This document shows positions 26,905 to 36,756 of a stretch of DNA of 64,000 nucleotides, piece after piece. The stretch covers positions 1-64,000 of the forward strand of contig NZ_AUGV01000021.1 of assembly GCF_000422845.1 (NCBI RefSeq), given 5' to 3'. Position 1 is the first letter of the stretch. Every line of letters starts with the position of its first letter. Both the position numbers and the translations under genes were made by a program. The notes under the pieces were generated by a model. The model was not told where the DNA came from. It made no database searches and worked only from the letters and a program-made list of their open reading frames with translations. The stretch comes from Oceanobacter kriegii DSM 6294 (GTDB lineage: Bacteria > Pseudomonadota > Gammaproteobacteria > Pseudomonadales > Oceanobacteraceae).

Positions 26905-28862
26905 TACGCCACCTCCTTCGCAATCGATTCGGACGGCTGTTCGATTTCAACCAGCTGAGCGGCCACGATTTCGGCGATGTCCTGCACCTCTGGACGAGGT
27001 TCAACCACCCCTTCCAGCATCGCAGTACACTGCTGACAGCCAACCGCTACCAGATCAGCGCCGGTTTCGCGAATGTCGTCCATCCGCATGTCGGCGATAC
27101 GACGCTCACCCGGAATATCCGTGATCGGAGCCGCACCACCACCACCGCAGCAGCGGGAGCGGAAGCCGGATCGTTCCATTTCAGCCAGTTCAATACCCAT
27201 GGCTTTCAGGACGTCACGCGGGGCGTCGTACTCGCCGTTGTAACGGCCCAGATAGCACGGATCGTGATAAGTCACGGTGCCTGCTGAAGTGAGAGCGTCG
27301 AGCTGGATCTTGCCTTCGGCCACCAGTTCGTTGATCAAGCGGGTGTGGTGCAGAACTTCCCAGCCGTTTTTGAGCAGCCCACTGTCTTCCATCAGGTCCG
27401 GATACTCGTTCTTCAAACAATGGAACGCGTGCGGGTCGGTGGTCACAATGCGCTTGAACTTGTACTGGCTCAGGGTCGCAATATTGCGTTTGGCCAGGCT
27501 CTGGAAGGTGGCGTCATCACCCAGACGACGGGCGACGTCACCACAGTCACGCTCTTCGTCACCAAGGAATGCGAAGTCGACGTTGGCGGCTTTGAGGATC
27601 TTCACGAACGAACGCAGGATGCGCTGGCTACGCATATCGAAAGCACCGTCGGATACCCAGAACAACACATCAGCTTCTTTCTTTTCAGACATCAGCGGAA
27701 TGTTCTGGTCAGCCGCCCACCAGCCACGCGCCTGCGGATCGTTGCCGTTCGGGTTGTCGGTAGCAATCAGGTTTTGCAGGGTTTCGGAACCCTTGCCCGG
27801 GGTAGAGCCTTGCTCCAGTGTCAGGAAACGGCGCATGTCGACGATGGCATCCACGTGTTCGATCATCATCGGACACTCTTCCACACAAGCGCGACAGGTG
27901 GTGCAGGACCAGAGGGTTTCCTGGCTAACCAGACCTTCGGTAATCACTTCTACCGGCGAGCCTGTGGCGTTGCCCACGTCTTTACCGGGATAAGGAGAAC
28001 CGGCGTACTTGGCGTCAGTCCCGCCCGCCAGACCGACAACCATATCCTGAATCAGTTTTTTCGGGTTCAGCGGCTGACCGGCAGCAAAGGCCGGACACAT
28101 GGCTTCACAACGACCGCACTGTACACAGGCGTCAAAACCCAGCAGCTGATTCCATTTGAAGTCCGCAGGCTTGGCGACACCCAGGGTCTGACCTTTGGAA
28201 ATATCCAGATCCAGCAGTTTCAGACCAGTCGAACGGCCGCCGCCGAAGCGCTCGGAACGACGGTGGAACGCCAGATGCAAGGCGCCGGCGAACGCGTGTT
28301 TCATTGGGCCAGCCCAACCCATGCCGAACAGCATTTCACCCAGACCGGCAACGATGCCCGCCAGCAGAATGAACGCCAGTACGCCGGAACCAAAACCTTC
28401 AGGCAGCACACCAGCAGCCGGCAGGGTCACAATGAAGAAGGTGGCGGCAAAGGTCAGCAGACTCTTTGGCAGACGCATCCACGGCCCTTTGGACAGGCGG
28501 GATGGCGGGTTAACACGACGACGGTACACAAAGGTGGCACCGACAAACATCATTGCGGTGGTCGCCAACAGTGCCCACGCCAGAATGGTGCTGTCGAGGC
28601 CAAAGCCGTGCACCAGAATGATGAGGATCATGGATGCCACGAAGCCGCCAGCGGTGGCAACGTGGGTGTTGGACATGACCTTGTCGCGCTCTACTACGTG
28701 GTGCAGGTCAACAAGGTAGCGGCGTGGCATGGCCATCAGGCCCGCCACCAGATCGACTTTTTCCGGCTGGCCAGCGCGCCACAAACGAATGCGACGCAGC
28801 ATGCCTGCCAGCAGTACGGCTATGAACCCGGCCAACAGCCAGGGGATGACAGACTCCAGCAT
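26904..28862 (-). CDS. dgcB: Dimethylglycine demethylation protein DgcB (membrane iron-sulfur subunit)
   Basis: 652 residues. Five hydrophobic segments lie in the first 260 residues. Two 4Fe-4S motifs follow, CVQCGRCEAMCP and CTTCRACVEECP, then two CCG (heterodisulfide reductase-like) domains with CGDVARRL and YHDPCYLGRYN...RCCGGGG. This is the architecture of DgcB (PA5399-like). It should pass electrons from DgcA to EtfAB at the membrane during removal of one methyl from dimethylglycine to give sarcosine. It begins 24 bp after dgcA and shares a TAATG junction with etfA. Confidence 0.93.
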   Translation of the reverse strand: MLESVIPWLLAGFIAVLLAGMLRRIRLWRAGQPEKVDLVAGLMAMPRRYLVDLHHVVERDKVMSNTHVATAGGFVASMILIILVHGFGLDSTILAWALLATTAMMFVGATFVYRRRVNPPSRLSKGPWMRLPKSLLTFAATFFIVTLPAAGVLPEGFGSGVLAFILLAGIVAGLGEMLFGMGWAGPMKHAFAGALHLAFHRRSERFGGGRSTGLKLLDLDISKGQTLGVAKPADFKWNQLLGFDACVQCGRCEAMCPAFAAGQPLNPKKLIQDMVVGLAGGTDAKYAGSPYPGKDVGNATGSPVEVITEGLVSQETLWSCTTCRACVEECPMMIEHVDAIVDMRRFLTLEQGSTPGKGSETLQNLIATDNPNGNDPQARGWWAADQNIPLMSEKKEADVLFWVSDGAFDMRSQRILRSFVKILKAANVDFAFLGDEERDCGDVARRLGDDATFQSLAKRNIATLSQYKFKRIVTTDPHAFHCLKNEYPDLMEDSGLLKNGWEVLHHTRLINELVAEGKIQLDALTSAGTVTYHDPCYLGRYNGEYDAPRDVLKAMGIELAEMERSGFRSRCCGGGGAAPITDIPGERRIADMRMDDIRETGADLVAVGCQQCTAMLEGVVEPRPEVQDIAEIVAAQLVEIEQPSESIAKEVA

Positions 28863-28886
28863 CCTGAGATCCTCGCTGTTATCGGC

Positions 28887-30959
28887 TTACAGGTGCATGC
28901 ACAGACGCAGGGCGTCGTAGATGGCTGCGTGAGTATTGCGCTGGGAAACACAGTCACCCAGACGCCACAGCACCATGCCCTTGCCGTCGGACGTATCTTC
29001 AGCAAGCACTGGCTGAGGCTGAATCGCGAACAGGGTTTCGTTATCAATCTGGCCCTTGTTGCGGGATTCGGCTTTCAGTTCGTAGTACAGGGCTTCGTTT
29101 GGACGAGTGCCGTTTTCGACCACAATTTGATCCACCACGCGCTCTTCCTGCTGGCCGGTGTATTCGTTTTCCAGCACGGCGATGTACTTGTCGCCTTCCT
29201 TGTAAACCTTTTCCAGCATCAGGTCGGAGGTCATGATGACTTCCTTCTCATACAGGGAGCGGTAATAAGTCGGGAAGGTGGTACCACCGATGCCAACGCC
29301 TGGTTTGATGTCGTCTGTCACCAGCTCAACCATGGAGCCTTTCGACAACAGGTAATCCGCAGCAGACATACCGGAGAATTCACAGATGGTGTCGTAGATC
29401 AGGACGTTTTTGCCCGGCTCAACGGTGCCGTTGAGGATGTCCCAGCTCGATACCACCATGCCGTCTTTGGCACCCCAGTGCGGGTTCTGCTCGATGAACG
29501 GCGTACCGCCAGTGGCCAGAATACAAACGTCCGGGTTCAGGCTACGAATCAGTTCCGCATCCGCTGCGGTGCCCAGACGCACATCAACGCCCAGACGATC
29601 CAGTTCCATCGCCAGCCAACGGGTGATGCCCGCCATCTGGTCACGCTGAGGCGCCTTGGCAGCAATGGTCACCTGACCACCCAGCTCGTCGGCTTTTTCC
29701 AGCAAGGTCACTTTGTGGCCACGTTCCGCCGCAACCCGAGCCGACTCAAGGCCAGCCGGACCACCGCCAACAATCACCACGTTCCGCACCGGGCCGGAGG
29801 TCTTTTCAATGATGTGTGGCAGCCCCATGTATTCACGGGAAGTCGCCGCGTTCTGGATGCACAGCACGTCCAGACCCATGTACTGACGGTCGATGCAGTA
29901 GTTGGCACCCACGCACTGACGAATCTGGTCCACCTGATCCATCTTGATCTTGGCGATCAGGTGCGGGTCGGCAATGTGCGCACGGGTCATACCGACAAAA
30001 TCGACGTAGCCTTCTTCCAGAATCCGCTTGGCCTGGTTCGGGTCCTTGATGTTCTGGGCGTGAATCACCGGCACAGACACCACTTCCTTGATGCCAGCGG
30101 CCAGATGCAAGAAAGGCTCTGGCGGGAAGCTCATGTTCGGAATCACGTTGGCCAGGGTGTTGTGTGTGTCACAACCGGAGCCAACCACGCCGAAGTAATC
30201 CACCATGCCAGTGGCATCGTAGTAGGCGGCGATTTTCTTCATTTCTTCGTGGTTCAGACCGTCCGGGTGGAATTCATCACCGGTGATACGCATACCGACA
30301 ACGAAGTCCGGGCCGACCGCTTCACGCACGGCTTTCAGCACTTCCATACCGAACTTCATGCGGCCTTCAAAGGAACCACCCCACTCGTCAGTACGCTTGT
30401 TCACCCGTGGGGACCAGAACTGGTCGATCATGTGCTGGTGAACGGCAGACAGTTCCACACCGTCCAGACCGCCTTCTTTGGCGCGTACCGCAGCCTTGGC
30501 GAAGTCGCCAATGATGCGCCAGATCTCCTCCACTTCGATGGTCTTACAGGTCGCGCGGTGAACCGGCTCACGAATGCCGGATGGCGACATCAGGTTCGGC
30601 CAGTCACCACCGTCCCAACGGGAACGACGACCCATGTGGGTAATCTGGATCATGATCTTGCCGCCGTGCTTGTGCACAGCGTCGGCCAGATTCTGGAAAT
30701 GCGGAATGATACGGTCGGTAGACAGGTTGACCGAGCTCCACCAGCTTTGTGGGCTGTCAATCGACACAACAGACGAACCACCACAAATACACAAGCCACA
30801 GCCACCCTTGGCTTTTTCTTCGTAATACTTCACGTAACGGTCGGTGGTCATACCGCCATCGGTGGCGTACACCTCGGCATGAGCGGTTGATACCACACGG
30901 TTACGGATGGTCAGCTTATTAATGTTCAGCGGCTGGAACAAAATATCAAACTGGGACAT
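28887..30959 (-). CDS. dgcA: Dimethylglycine demethylation protein DgcA (flavin-dependent oxidoreductase)
   Basis: 690 residues, OYE-type two-part enzyme. Residues 1-340 form an FMN-binding TIM barrel (PLNINKLTIRNRVV, DGVELSAVHQHMIDQF, YVDFVGMTRAHIADP). Cysteines in CVGANYC and LCIQNAAT hold a 4Fe-4S cluster. From about residue 385 an FAD/NAD-binding half follows (VVIVGGGPAGLESARVAAE, VCILATGGTPF). Homologues demethylate dimethylglycine to sarcosine. First large gene of the dgcA-dgcB-etfA-etfB run, with a hairpin-containing 175-bp gap to the DUF5943-type gene upstream. GbdR control is inferred from Pseudomonas. Confidence 0.94.
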   Translation of the reverse strand: MSQFDILFQPLNINKLTIRNRVVSTAHAEVYATDGGMTTDRYVKYYEEKAKGGCGLCICGGSSVVSIDSPQSWWSSVNLSTDRIIPHFQNLADAVHKHGGKIMIQITHMGRRSRWDGGDWPNLMSPSGIREPVHRATCKTIEVEEIWRIIGDFAKAAVRAKEGGLDGVELSAVHQHMIDQFWSPRVNKRTDEWGGSFEGRMKFGMEVLKAVREAVGPDFVVGMRITGDEFHPDGLNHEEMKKIAAYYDATGMVDYFGVVGSGCDTHNTLANVIPNMSFPPEPFLHLAAGIKEVVSVPVIHAQNIKDPNQAKRILEEGYVDFVGMTRAHIADPHLIAKIKMDQVDQIRQCVGANYCIDRQYMGLDVLCIQNAATSREYMGLPHIIEKTSGPVRNVVIVGGGPAGLESARVAAERGHKVTLLEKADELGGQVTIAAKAPQRDQMAGITRWLAMELDRLGVDVRLGTAADAELIRSLNPDVCILATGGTPFIEQNPHWGAKDGMVVSSWDILNGTVEPGKNVLIYDTICEFSGMSAADYLLSKGSMVELVTDDIKPGVGIGGTTFPTYYRSLYEKEVIMTSDLMLEKVYKEGDKYIAVLENEYTGQQEERVVDQIVVENGTRPNEALYYELKAESRNKGQIDNETLFAIQPQPVLAEDTSDGKGMVLWRLGDCVSQRNTHAAIYDALRLCMHL

Positions 30960-31051
30960 GGGTTCGTCTCTCTCGTCTGACCCCGGCCATCACGGTTAAT
31001 AACGCCGGGGGTTTTGAATTCTTTTATCTCCGCTGTAATCACCGCGGAGAG

Positions 31052-31098
31052 GGTAGGATGGGCTTTGCCCATCACTGTTGGGCGCGGCCCAACCTACC
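31052..31098. repeat. Double-hairpin intergenic element
   Basis: GGTAGG and CCTACC enclose two self-complementary arms, ATGGGC-TTT-GCCCAT (31058-31072) and TTGGGC-GCG-GCCCAA (31078-31092). The whole 47 bp can form one cruciform or two hairpins. It lies between the DUF5943-type gene and dgcA and resembles dispersed TAGG(T/A)TGGGC hairpins found in many proteobacterial intergenic regions. Confidence 0.7.
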
Positions 31099-31133
31099 TT
31101 GTCTTGTGGGCCGGGCGGTTAACCGGCGCGTTA

Positions 31134-31712
31134 TCAGAAGCCAGGTTGCAGGGATTCCCACAGGGCGGCATCTTCTTCAGTCACTACCGGACGGCTCTCG
31201 AAGTAACCCACCTCAAAACCTTCCTGAGCGCCGCACTGGGTTTGCGCAGACAGGGTTTTGGTGGCAAAGCCCTGGGCCTTGGCGATCTGGTCGATGGCAC
31301 CGGAGAACCAGCCGGTGAACATGTAATCGACCATGCGATTAACCTTGCCGTACTGGTATACAAAGGCGGAGTTTTCCAGACGCACCTTGCAGGTACCGGC
31401 TTCGATATTCAGCGCTTCGGTGATGAACAGGCCCCAACCACGCTGGGACAGACGCTTCATGTAATGCTCGAATACCGCATCGCCGCTCAGGCCATGGCAT
31501 TCGGCTTCTTTCTCACACCAGTAATAGGCCGACTTGTAACCGGCGCGGTACAGAACCTCGGCGTACTTCTCAGCACCCAACTCGGCTTCAATCGCCATGT
31601 GGTTGTTAACGAAGAAATGACGTGGCACGTACAGCATCGGCAACGCGTCGGTCGTCCATACACCGGTTTCGTCGTCTACCTGGATCGGCATTTCTGGGGC
31701 GTGATAGCTCAT
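31134..31712 (-). CDS. DUF5943-type protein linked to dgcAB
   Basis: 192 residues, soluble, with no signal peptide. Recognisable stretches are MLYVPRHFFVNNHMAIEAE, AGYKSAYYWCEKEAE, SQRGWGLFITEAL and FTGWFSGAIDQIA, matching the small protein encoded just before dgcA in pseudomonads (PA5397-like). It resembles 4-vinyl-reductase/V4R small-molecule-binding folds, so a ligand-binding or accessory role in demethylation is inferred. The ATG at 31712 (MSYHAPEMP) fits the family start; the frame extends in ATG codons to 31754. First gene of the dgc transcript. Confidence 0.75.
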   Translation of the reverse strand: MSYHAPEMPIQVDDETGVWTTDALPMLYVPRHFFVNNHMAIEAELGAEKYAEVLYRAGYKSAYYWCEKEAECHGLSGDAVFEHYMKRLSQRGWGLFITEALNIEAGTCKVRLENSAFVYQYGKVNRMVDYMFTGWFSGAIDQIAKAQGFATKTLSAQTQCGAQEGFEVGYFESRPVVTEEDAALWESLQPGF

Positions 31713-32022
31713 GTTCGGTACTCGCATTTGCATCAATGAGTAAGCAATGACCAACCCCGCGGCGTCGTGCCGGGGGAATGGGGTATGCGAGCAGTCTAAG
31801 AAGGGGCGGATTTTTGGAAGTTACCAAAAACGACAGCGCCGGAACCGGAAGCGAATTGGCAGCATCGGCGGGTGATGTGTTCACCGCAGCATGGGAGCGG
31901 ATTACAGGTCTGTTAGAAGCAATTGCAGAAAACAGCTATTCGAGTACAGCTCGATCAGGGAGAACGATTTGACAGAAAGGCCCTTGGCCAGGGCCTTACC
32001 AGAGTATTAAAGCACCGCACGG
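31713..32022. promoter_or_regulatory. Upstream region of the dgc gene run
   Basis: 310 bp between the DUF5943-type gene and the MaoC-type gene, both on the minus strand. It holds the MaoC gene's weak terminator (31977-32000: AAGGCCCT/AGGGCCTT then TTTCTGT) and should hold the dgc promoter. I cannot assign a GbdR site by eye. Confidence 0.4.
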
Positions 32023-32472
32023 TTACTCATTGCGGCTTTGCGCCACCATATTGCCAACGAACTCCTGCACCGTGTCGCCATGCTGATTAAGCGTGGTGGT
32101 GCGTATTTTGAGGATGCCCCGTTGAGGGTTGGAGCGCGAGCGGCGGATGTCGATGACTTCAGTGGTTACCGTTAGCTGGTCGCCGGGACGCACGGGTTTT
32201 ACCCAGCGGATTTCTTCAACACCCGCGCCAATCAGTCCGCCCACCGGTTTGAACGGTCCCTCTACCATCAGCTTCATGGTCAGTGCGGCGGTGTGCCAGC
32301 CACTGGCGGCCAATCCGCCGAACAAGGAATCCTTGGCGGCGTTATCGTCAAGATGAAAGGGTTGCGGATCGAATTCACTGGCGAAGCGTTTGATGTCGGC
32401 TTCGGTGAGGTGGTGGGCGTCGGTAACGAAACGCTGACCCACGCTGAAGTCTTCAAGATAGTAGTCGCTCAT
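32023..32472 (-). CDS. MaoC-like hotdog-fold hydratase
   Basis: 149 residues. The MaoC signature is visible with FSVGQRFVTDAHHLTEADI, FASEFDPQPFHLDD (catalytic Asp and His in FDPQPFH) and GLAASGWHTAALTM. The family hydrates enoyl-CoA thioesters. ATG at 32472 (MSDYYLEDFS) is the family-like start. It lies 132 bp after the TauE-type gene and 310 bp before the DUF5943-type gene, on the same strand. No obvious partner enzyme nearby; a role in a side branch of carnitine or fatty acid breakdown would be speculation. Confidence 0.85.
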   Translation of the reverse strand: MSDYYLEDFSVGQRFVTDAHHLTEADIKRFASEFDPQPFHLDDNAAKDSLFGGLAASGWHTAALTMKLMVEGPFKPVGGLIGAGVEEIRWVKPVRPGDQLTVTTEVIDIRRSRSNPQRGILKIRTTTLNQHGDTVQEFVGNMVAQSRNE

Positions 32473-32604
32473 GCAGGTTCCTGATGTAGCCAAATCAAAA
32501 GGAAACCATGCCAGCGACCACTGCAAAAGAACATAGCTGCCGTTGCGACAGCTTGTTCTGCAACCCGAACCCTTGTTAGAGGTGCGGGTTCAATGGGTTT
32601 GAGC

Positions 32605-33429
32605 TTAGAACGCCAGCTGCGCCAGCATTCGCACGCCGGTAATCAGCAGCACGACGGCAAACACTTTTTTCAGTTTGGCGGCGTCCAGCCTGGCCGCCAG
32701 CGAGGCACCCACCGGCGCGAACAAGGTGGTCAGCGGTACGATGCAGACAAAGCCAATCAGGTTAACCAGGCCGAAGGTTCCGGCCGGAGCATCTGCCGGC
32801 GTTGTGCCGACCGCCAGCATGGTCAATGCGCCGGGCAGGGAAATAATCAAACCAATGGCCGCCGCTGTGCCCACGGCGCGGTGCGCCGGGTAGTTGTACA
32901 AGGTCAGCAAAGGCACCGAAATGGTACCGCCACCAATGCCCACCATGGAGCTGAAGAAACCGATACAGGTGCCCATTACGCCTTGTCCAACACGACCTGG
33001 CAGTTGCTGAAACAGCGCCGCCTTACCGGTACGAAACAACATATTCAGCGCCGACAGCGTCGCAATTACACCAAACAGCAGCGTGAACCAGTGGCCGTCC
33101 ACCCGGGTAACCAGCCAGCTGCCCACCAGTACCCCCACCAGAATCAGCGGCGCCCAGCGCTTCAGCAGATCAAAATCGACGTTGCCCTTTTTATGGTGCG
33201 AGCGAATCGAGCTGACCGAGGTCGGTACAATGGTGGCCAACGAGGTGGCGGTTGCAATCACCATGGCGGACTCCGGCGACACGCCGAATCCCTGGAACAG
33301 GAAAAACAGCACAGGGACGATAACAATGCCGCCCCCCACGCCCAGCAGTCCGGCCAGAATGCCAGCGAAGATGCCCGTTGCGATCAGGGCCAGAAGAGTT
33401 GGAAGGTTCTGCGTTATCAGTTCAATCAT
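32605..33429 (-). CDS. TauE/SafE-family membrane transporter
   Basis: 274 residues with about eight hydrophobic segments. The family repeat appears twice: GILAGLLGVGGGIVIVPVL near residue 25 and FFSSMVGIGGGTISVPLL near residue 160. The family moves sulfite, sulfonates or other anions outward. The last gene upstream on the minus strand before a 650-bp gap, so it probably has its own promoter near 33450. Substrate unknown. Confidence 0.9.
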   Translation of the reverse strand: MIELITQNLPTLLALIATGIFAGILAGLLGVGGGIVIVPVLFFLFQGFGVSPESAMVIATATSLATIVPTSVSSIRSHHKKGNVDFDLLKRWAPLILVGVLVGSWLVTRVDGHWFTLLFGVIATLSALNMLFRTGKAALFQQLPGRVGQGVMGTCIGFFSSMVGIGGGTISVPLLTLYNYPAHRAVGTAAAIGLIISLPGALTMLAVGTTPADAPAGTFGLVNLIGFVCIVPLTTLFAPVGASLAARLDAAKLKKVFAVVLLITGVRMLAQLAF

Positions 33430-33950
33430 GCTTGGTCGTATTGTTGTGAAGTATCAACACCGGGTGTACAGCTGCGCCCGGTAACTGGCGTACGTTATAT
33501 ACGCACCGCTTGTTGAAGAAAATTGATTTAATTTCAAACGCAGCTGAGGTCAGCTAATACTCCCATCAACGTCTTCTACCCAACGCCGTCTACTCGGCAT
33601 CACCACTACTCCCTGCTTCGGCCCCTACTTTTGCCCCAAGCTCCCTCGATATAATGCGCTATAAACACGAAATAGAAATACCTGAGAAAAACACGGAATA
33701 GAAAGAAATCGACATATACAAGTTAACGACCAAATCCAGCCCCATATCGATTTTTCTCAGCGCAGGCCAATATCGTCGATGTTGAATGCAATCGTTGAAG
33801 CGCATCTGTCGATTGGCCACATTGGTAGTCTCAACTGGGTCAATTCAAGCCAAAACAGGCCGAACTCGCATAACCACAGCGCGCCAGAAACCCGAAAACA
33901 GTCCCGTAACCACGCGGTTTTTCGGGGTTTTTCACGCCGCCCAACAATTC

Positions 33951-33965
33951 ATAACCTGAGGTTGT
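33951..33965. promoter_or_regulatory. Operator-like site ATAACCTGAGGTTGT
   Basis: Imperfect palindrome 117 bp upstream of the lyase start. It matches 14 of the 15 inner bases of the perfect 17-bp palindrome upstream of dctP (38283-38299), which makes a shared regulator binding site likely. Confidence 0.6.
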
Positions 33966-34033
33966 CATTTCCACGAATAAAAAGTTGTTTGTCGCGGTCA
34001 TTTGCTCGTAATTAACATGCCCGAACAAATACC

Positions 34034-34049
34034 GGCATATCGATATGCC
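34034..34049. promoter_or_regulatory. Perfect 16-bp palindrome upstream of the lyase gene
   Basis: GGCATATCGATATGCC is fully self-complementary and sits 33 bp before the start codon, so it is probably in the 5' untranslated leader or at the promoter. It could be an operator for a dimeric regulator. Confidence 0.45.
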
Positions 34050-34081
34050 TTATTAATTCGAATAAAACCAAGGTAGCCAGC

Positions 34082-34987
34082 ATGTTATTCAAAGGCATTT
34101 ATACTCCTGTTATTACTCCTTTCGCCGACGATTTGTCCATTGATATGGACGCCTACGCAGCGAACGTTGCCTACCTGAAAGAGTCCGGCGTACACGGCCT
34201 GATGATCGGTGGCACCACCGGTGAATACTACGTTGAAAGCCACGAAGAACGCGTTGAGCTGCTGAAAGTCGCCCGCGAAACCGTAGGCAAAGACCTGCAA
34301 ATCATCTTTGGTACTGGCTCCATGGACCCTCGTGCGTCCATCAAGCTGGCCGAAGCCGGTGCCGCCAATGGTGCCGACAGCCTGCTGATTGGTACGCCAC
34401 CGTACTCCTTGCCAACCCAGCAGGAACTGGCCGACGTTGCCCTCAGCATCGATAACGCCGGTGGTCTGCCAATCATGCTGTACAACTACCCGGATCGCAT
34501 GGGTGTGAACATGGAAGCCGAGTTCTTCGAACGCGTGTTCGAGAAATCCGACAACTTCCAGGGCATCAAGGAAAGCTCCGGCGACATCAACCGCATGCAC
34601 ATGCTGCTGAACGATTACCCGCAACTGCAAACCGCTTGTGGCATGGACGATCAGGCACTGGAATTCTTCGCCTGGGGCGCACAGAGCTGGGTATGTGCCG
34701 GTTCCAACTTCCTGCCAAAAGAACACGTTGCCCTGTATCAGGCTTGTGTTGTTGAAAACGACTTCAACAAGGGCCGCAAGATCATGGCCGCCATGATGCC
34801 GCTGATGCACGTGCTGGAGCAGGGCGGCAAGTTCATCCAGAGCGTCAAGTGTGGCGTCACCATCGATGGCCGCAACGGCGGTGCCGTACGCGCACCTCTG
34901 CAAGGTCTGCAAGACAGTGAAAAACAAGTGATGGCCGACGTCATCAAGCAGCTGAAAGCCGACGTTGCCAAGGTCATCGCTGGCTGA
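34082..34987 (+). CDS. DapA/N-acetylneuraminate-lyase family aldolase
   Basis: 301 residues, a single TIM barrel. The Schiff-base Lys163 is in FQGIKESSGD, Tyr134 in MLYNYPDRMG, and the carboxylate loop GGTTGEYY (44-50 region) is intact. Family members condense or cleave pyruvate-containing substrates (dihydrodipicolinate, sialic acid, 2-keto-3-deoxy acids) or deaminate hydroxypyrroline carboxylate (HypD). A biosynthetic DapA role is unlikely because it heads a catabolic and transport cluster. It is followed after 187 bp by the aldehyde dehydrogenase. Inference: it releases pyruvate or a semialdehyde from the imported compound. Confidence 0.88.
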   Translation: MLFKGIYTPVITPFADDLSIDMDAYAANVAYLKESGVHGLMIGGTTGEYYVESHEERVELLKVARETVGKDLQIIFGTGSMDPRASIKLAEAGAANGADSLLIGTPPYSLPTQQELADVALSIDNAGGLPIMLYNYPDRMGVNMEAEFFERVFEKSDNFQGIKESSGDINRMHMLLNDYPQLQTACGMDDQALEFFAWGAQSWVCAGSNFLPKEHVALYQACVVENDFNKGRKIMAAMMPLMHVLEQGGKFIQSVKCGVTIDGRNGGAVRAPLQGLQDSEKQVMADVIKQLKADVAKVIAG

Positions 34988-35174
34988 TGTTGATGCCGGA
35001 GCAGACTGCGTCCCCTGTCGCGGTCTGCCTCTGACGCCAGCCTGAGCTCCCCCGCCTGACAACACAGGCGTCTCAGCTGGCTTGCTGTGTACAAAATTAC
35101 CATTTCGCAAGATTCACGTTATGCACGATCGCGCCGGTGCAGGCGCTCACTCGCACTGAAAAAGGATAACTTCC

Positions 35175-36671
<1,497 letters not shown>

Positions 36672-36707
36672 GCCGCCGCTTATCACAACCACTCTGAACC
36701 GCGGTTT

Positions 36708-36737
36708 GTTGCTGCCGAACGCCAGTTCGGCAGCAAC
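36708..36737. other. Perfect 13-bp intercistronic hairpin
   Basis: GTTGCTGCCGAAC (36708-36720), loop GCCA, GTTCGGCAGCAAC (36725-36737), then CCCTTT. It lies in the 85-bp gap between the aldehyde dehydrogenase and oxidase genes, ending 20 bp before the oxidase ATG. It may attenuate, process or stabilise the message. The tail is too poor in T for a strong terminator. Confidence 0.7.
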
Positions 36738-36756
36738 CCTTTCTGGCCAACTGAAG

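Larger units (their letters stand above)
33430..34081. promoter_or_regulatory. Divergent intergenic region upstream of the lyase gene
   Basis: 652 bp between the divergent TauE-type and lyase genes, AT-rich, without a convincing gene on either strand. It carries the two palindromes listed separately (33951-33965 and 34034-34049). AAGGTAG a few bases before the ATG at 34082 is the lyase ribosome binding site. Confidence 0.5.

Noticed and set aside
27345-30890. A 1181-residue open frame on the plus strand
   Set aside because: It lies wholly antisense to dgcB and dgcA, which have complete Fe-S, FMN and FAD motifs. Its His/Gln/Val-rich composition is that of a GC-biased shadow frame.
33779-34015. 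A 78-residue plus-strand frame before the lyase gene
   Set aside because: No ribosome binding site or motif; it runs across the operator-bearing AT-rich leader.
34082-34987. Biosynthetic dihydrodipicolinate synthase (dapA) for lysine
   Set aside because: Catalytic residues fit the whole superfamily, and the context is oxidase, aldehyde dehydrogenase and TRAP importer rather than lysine genes.
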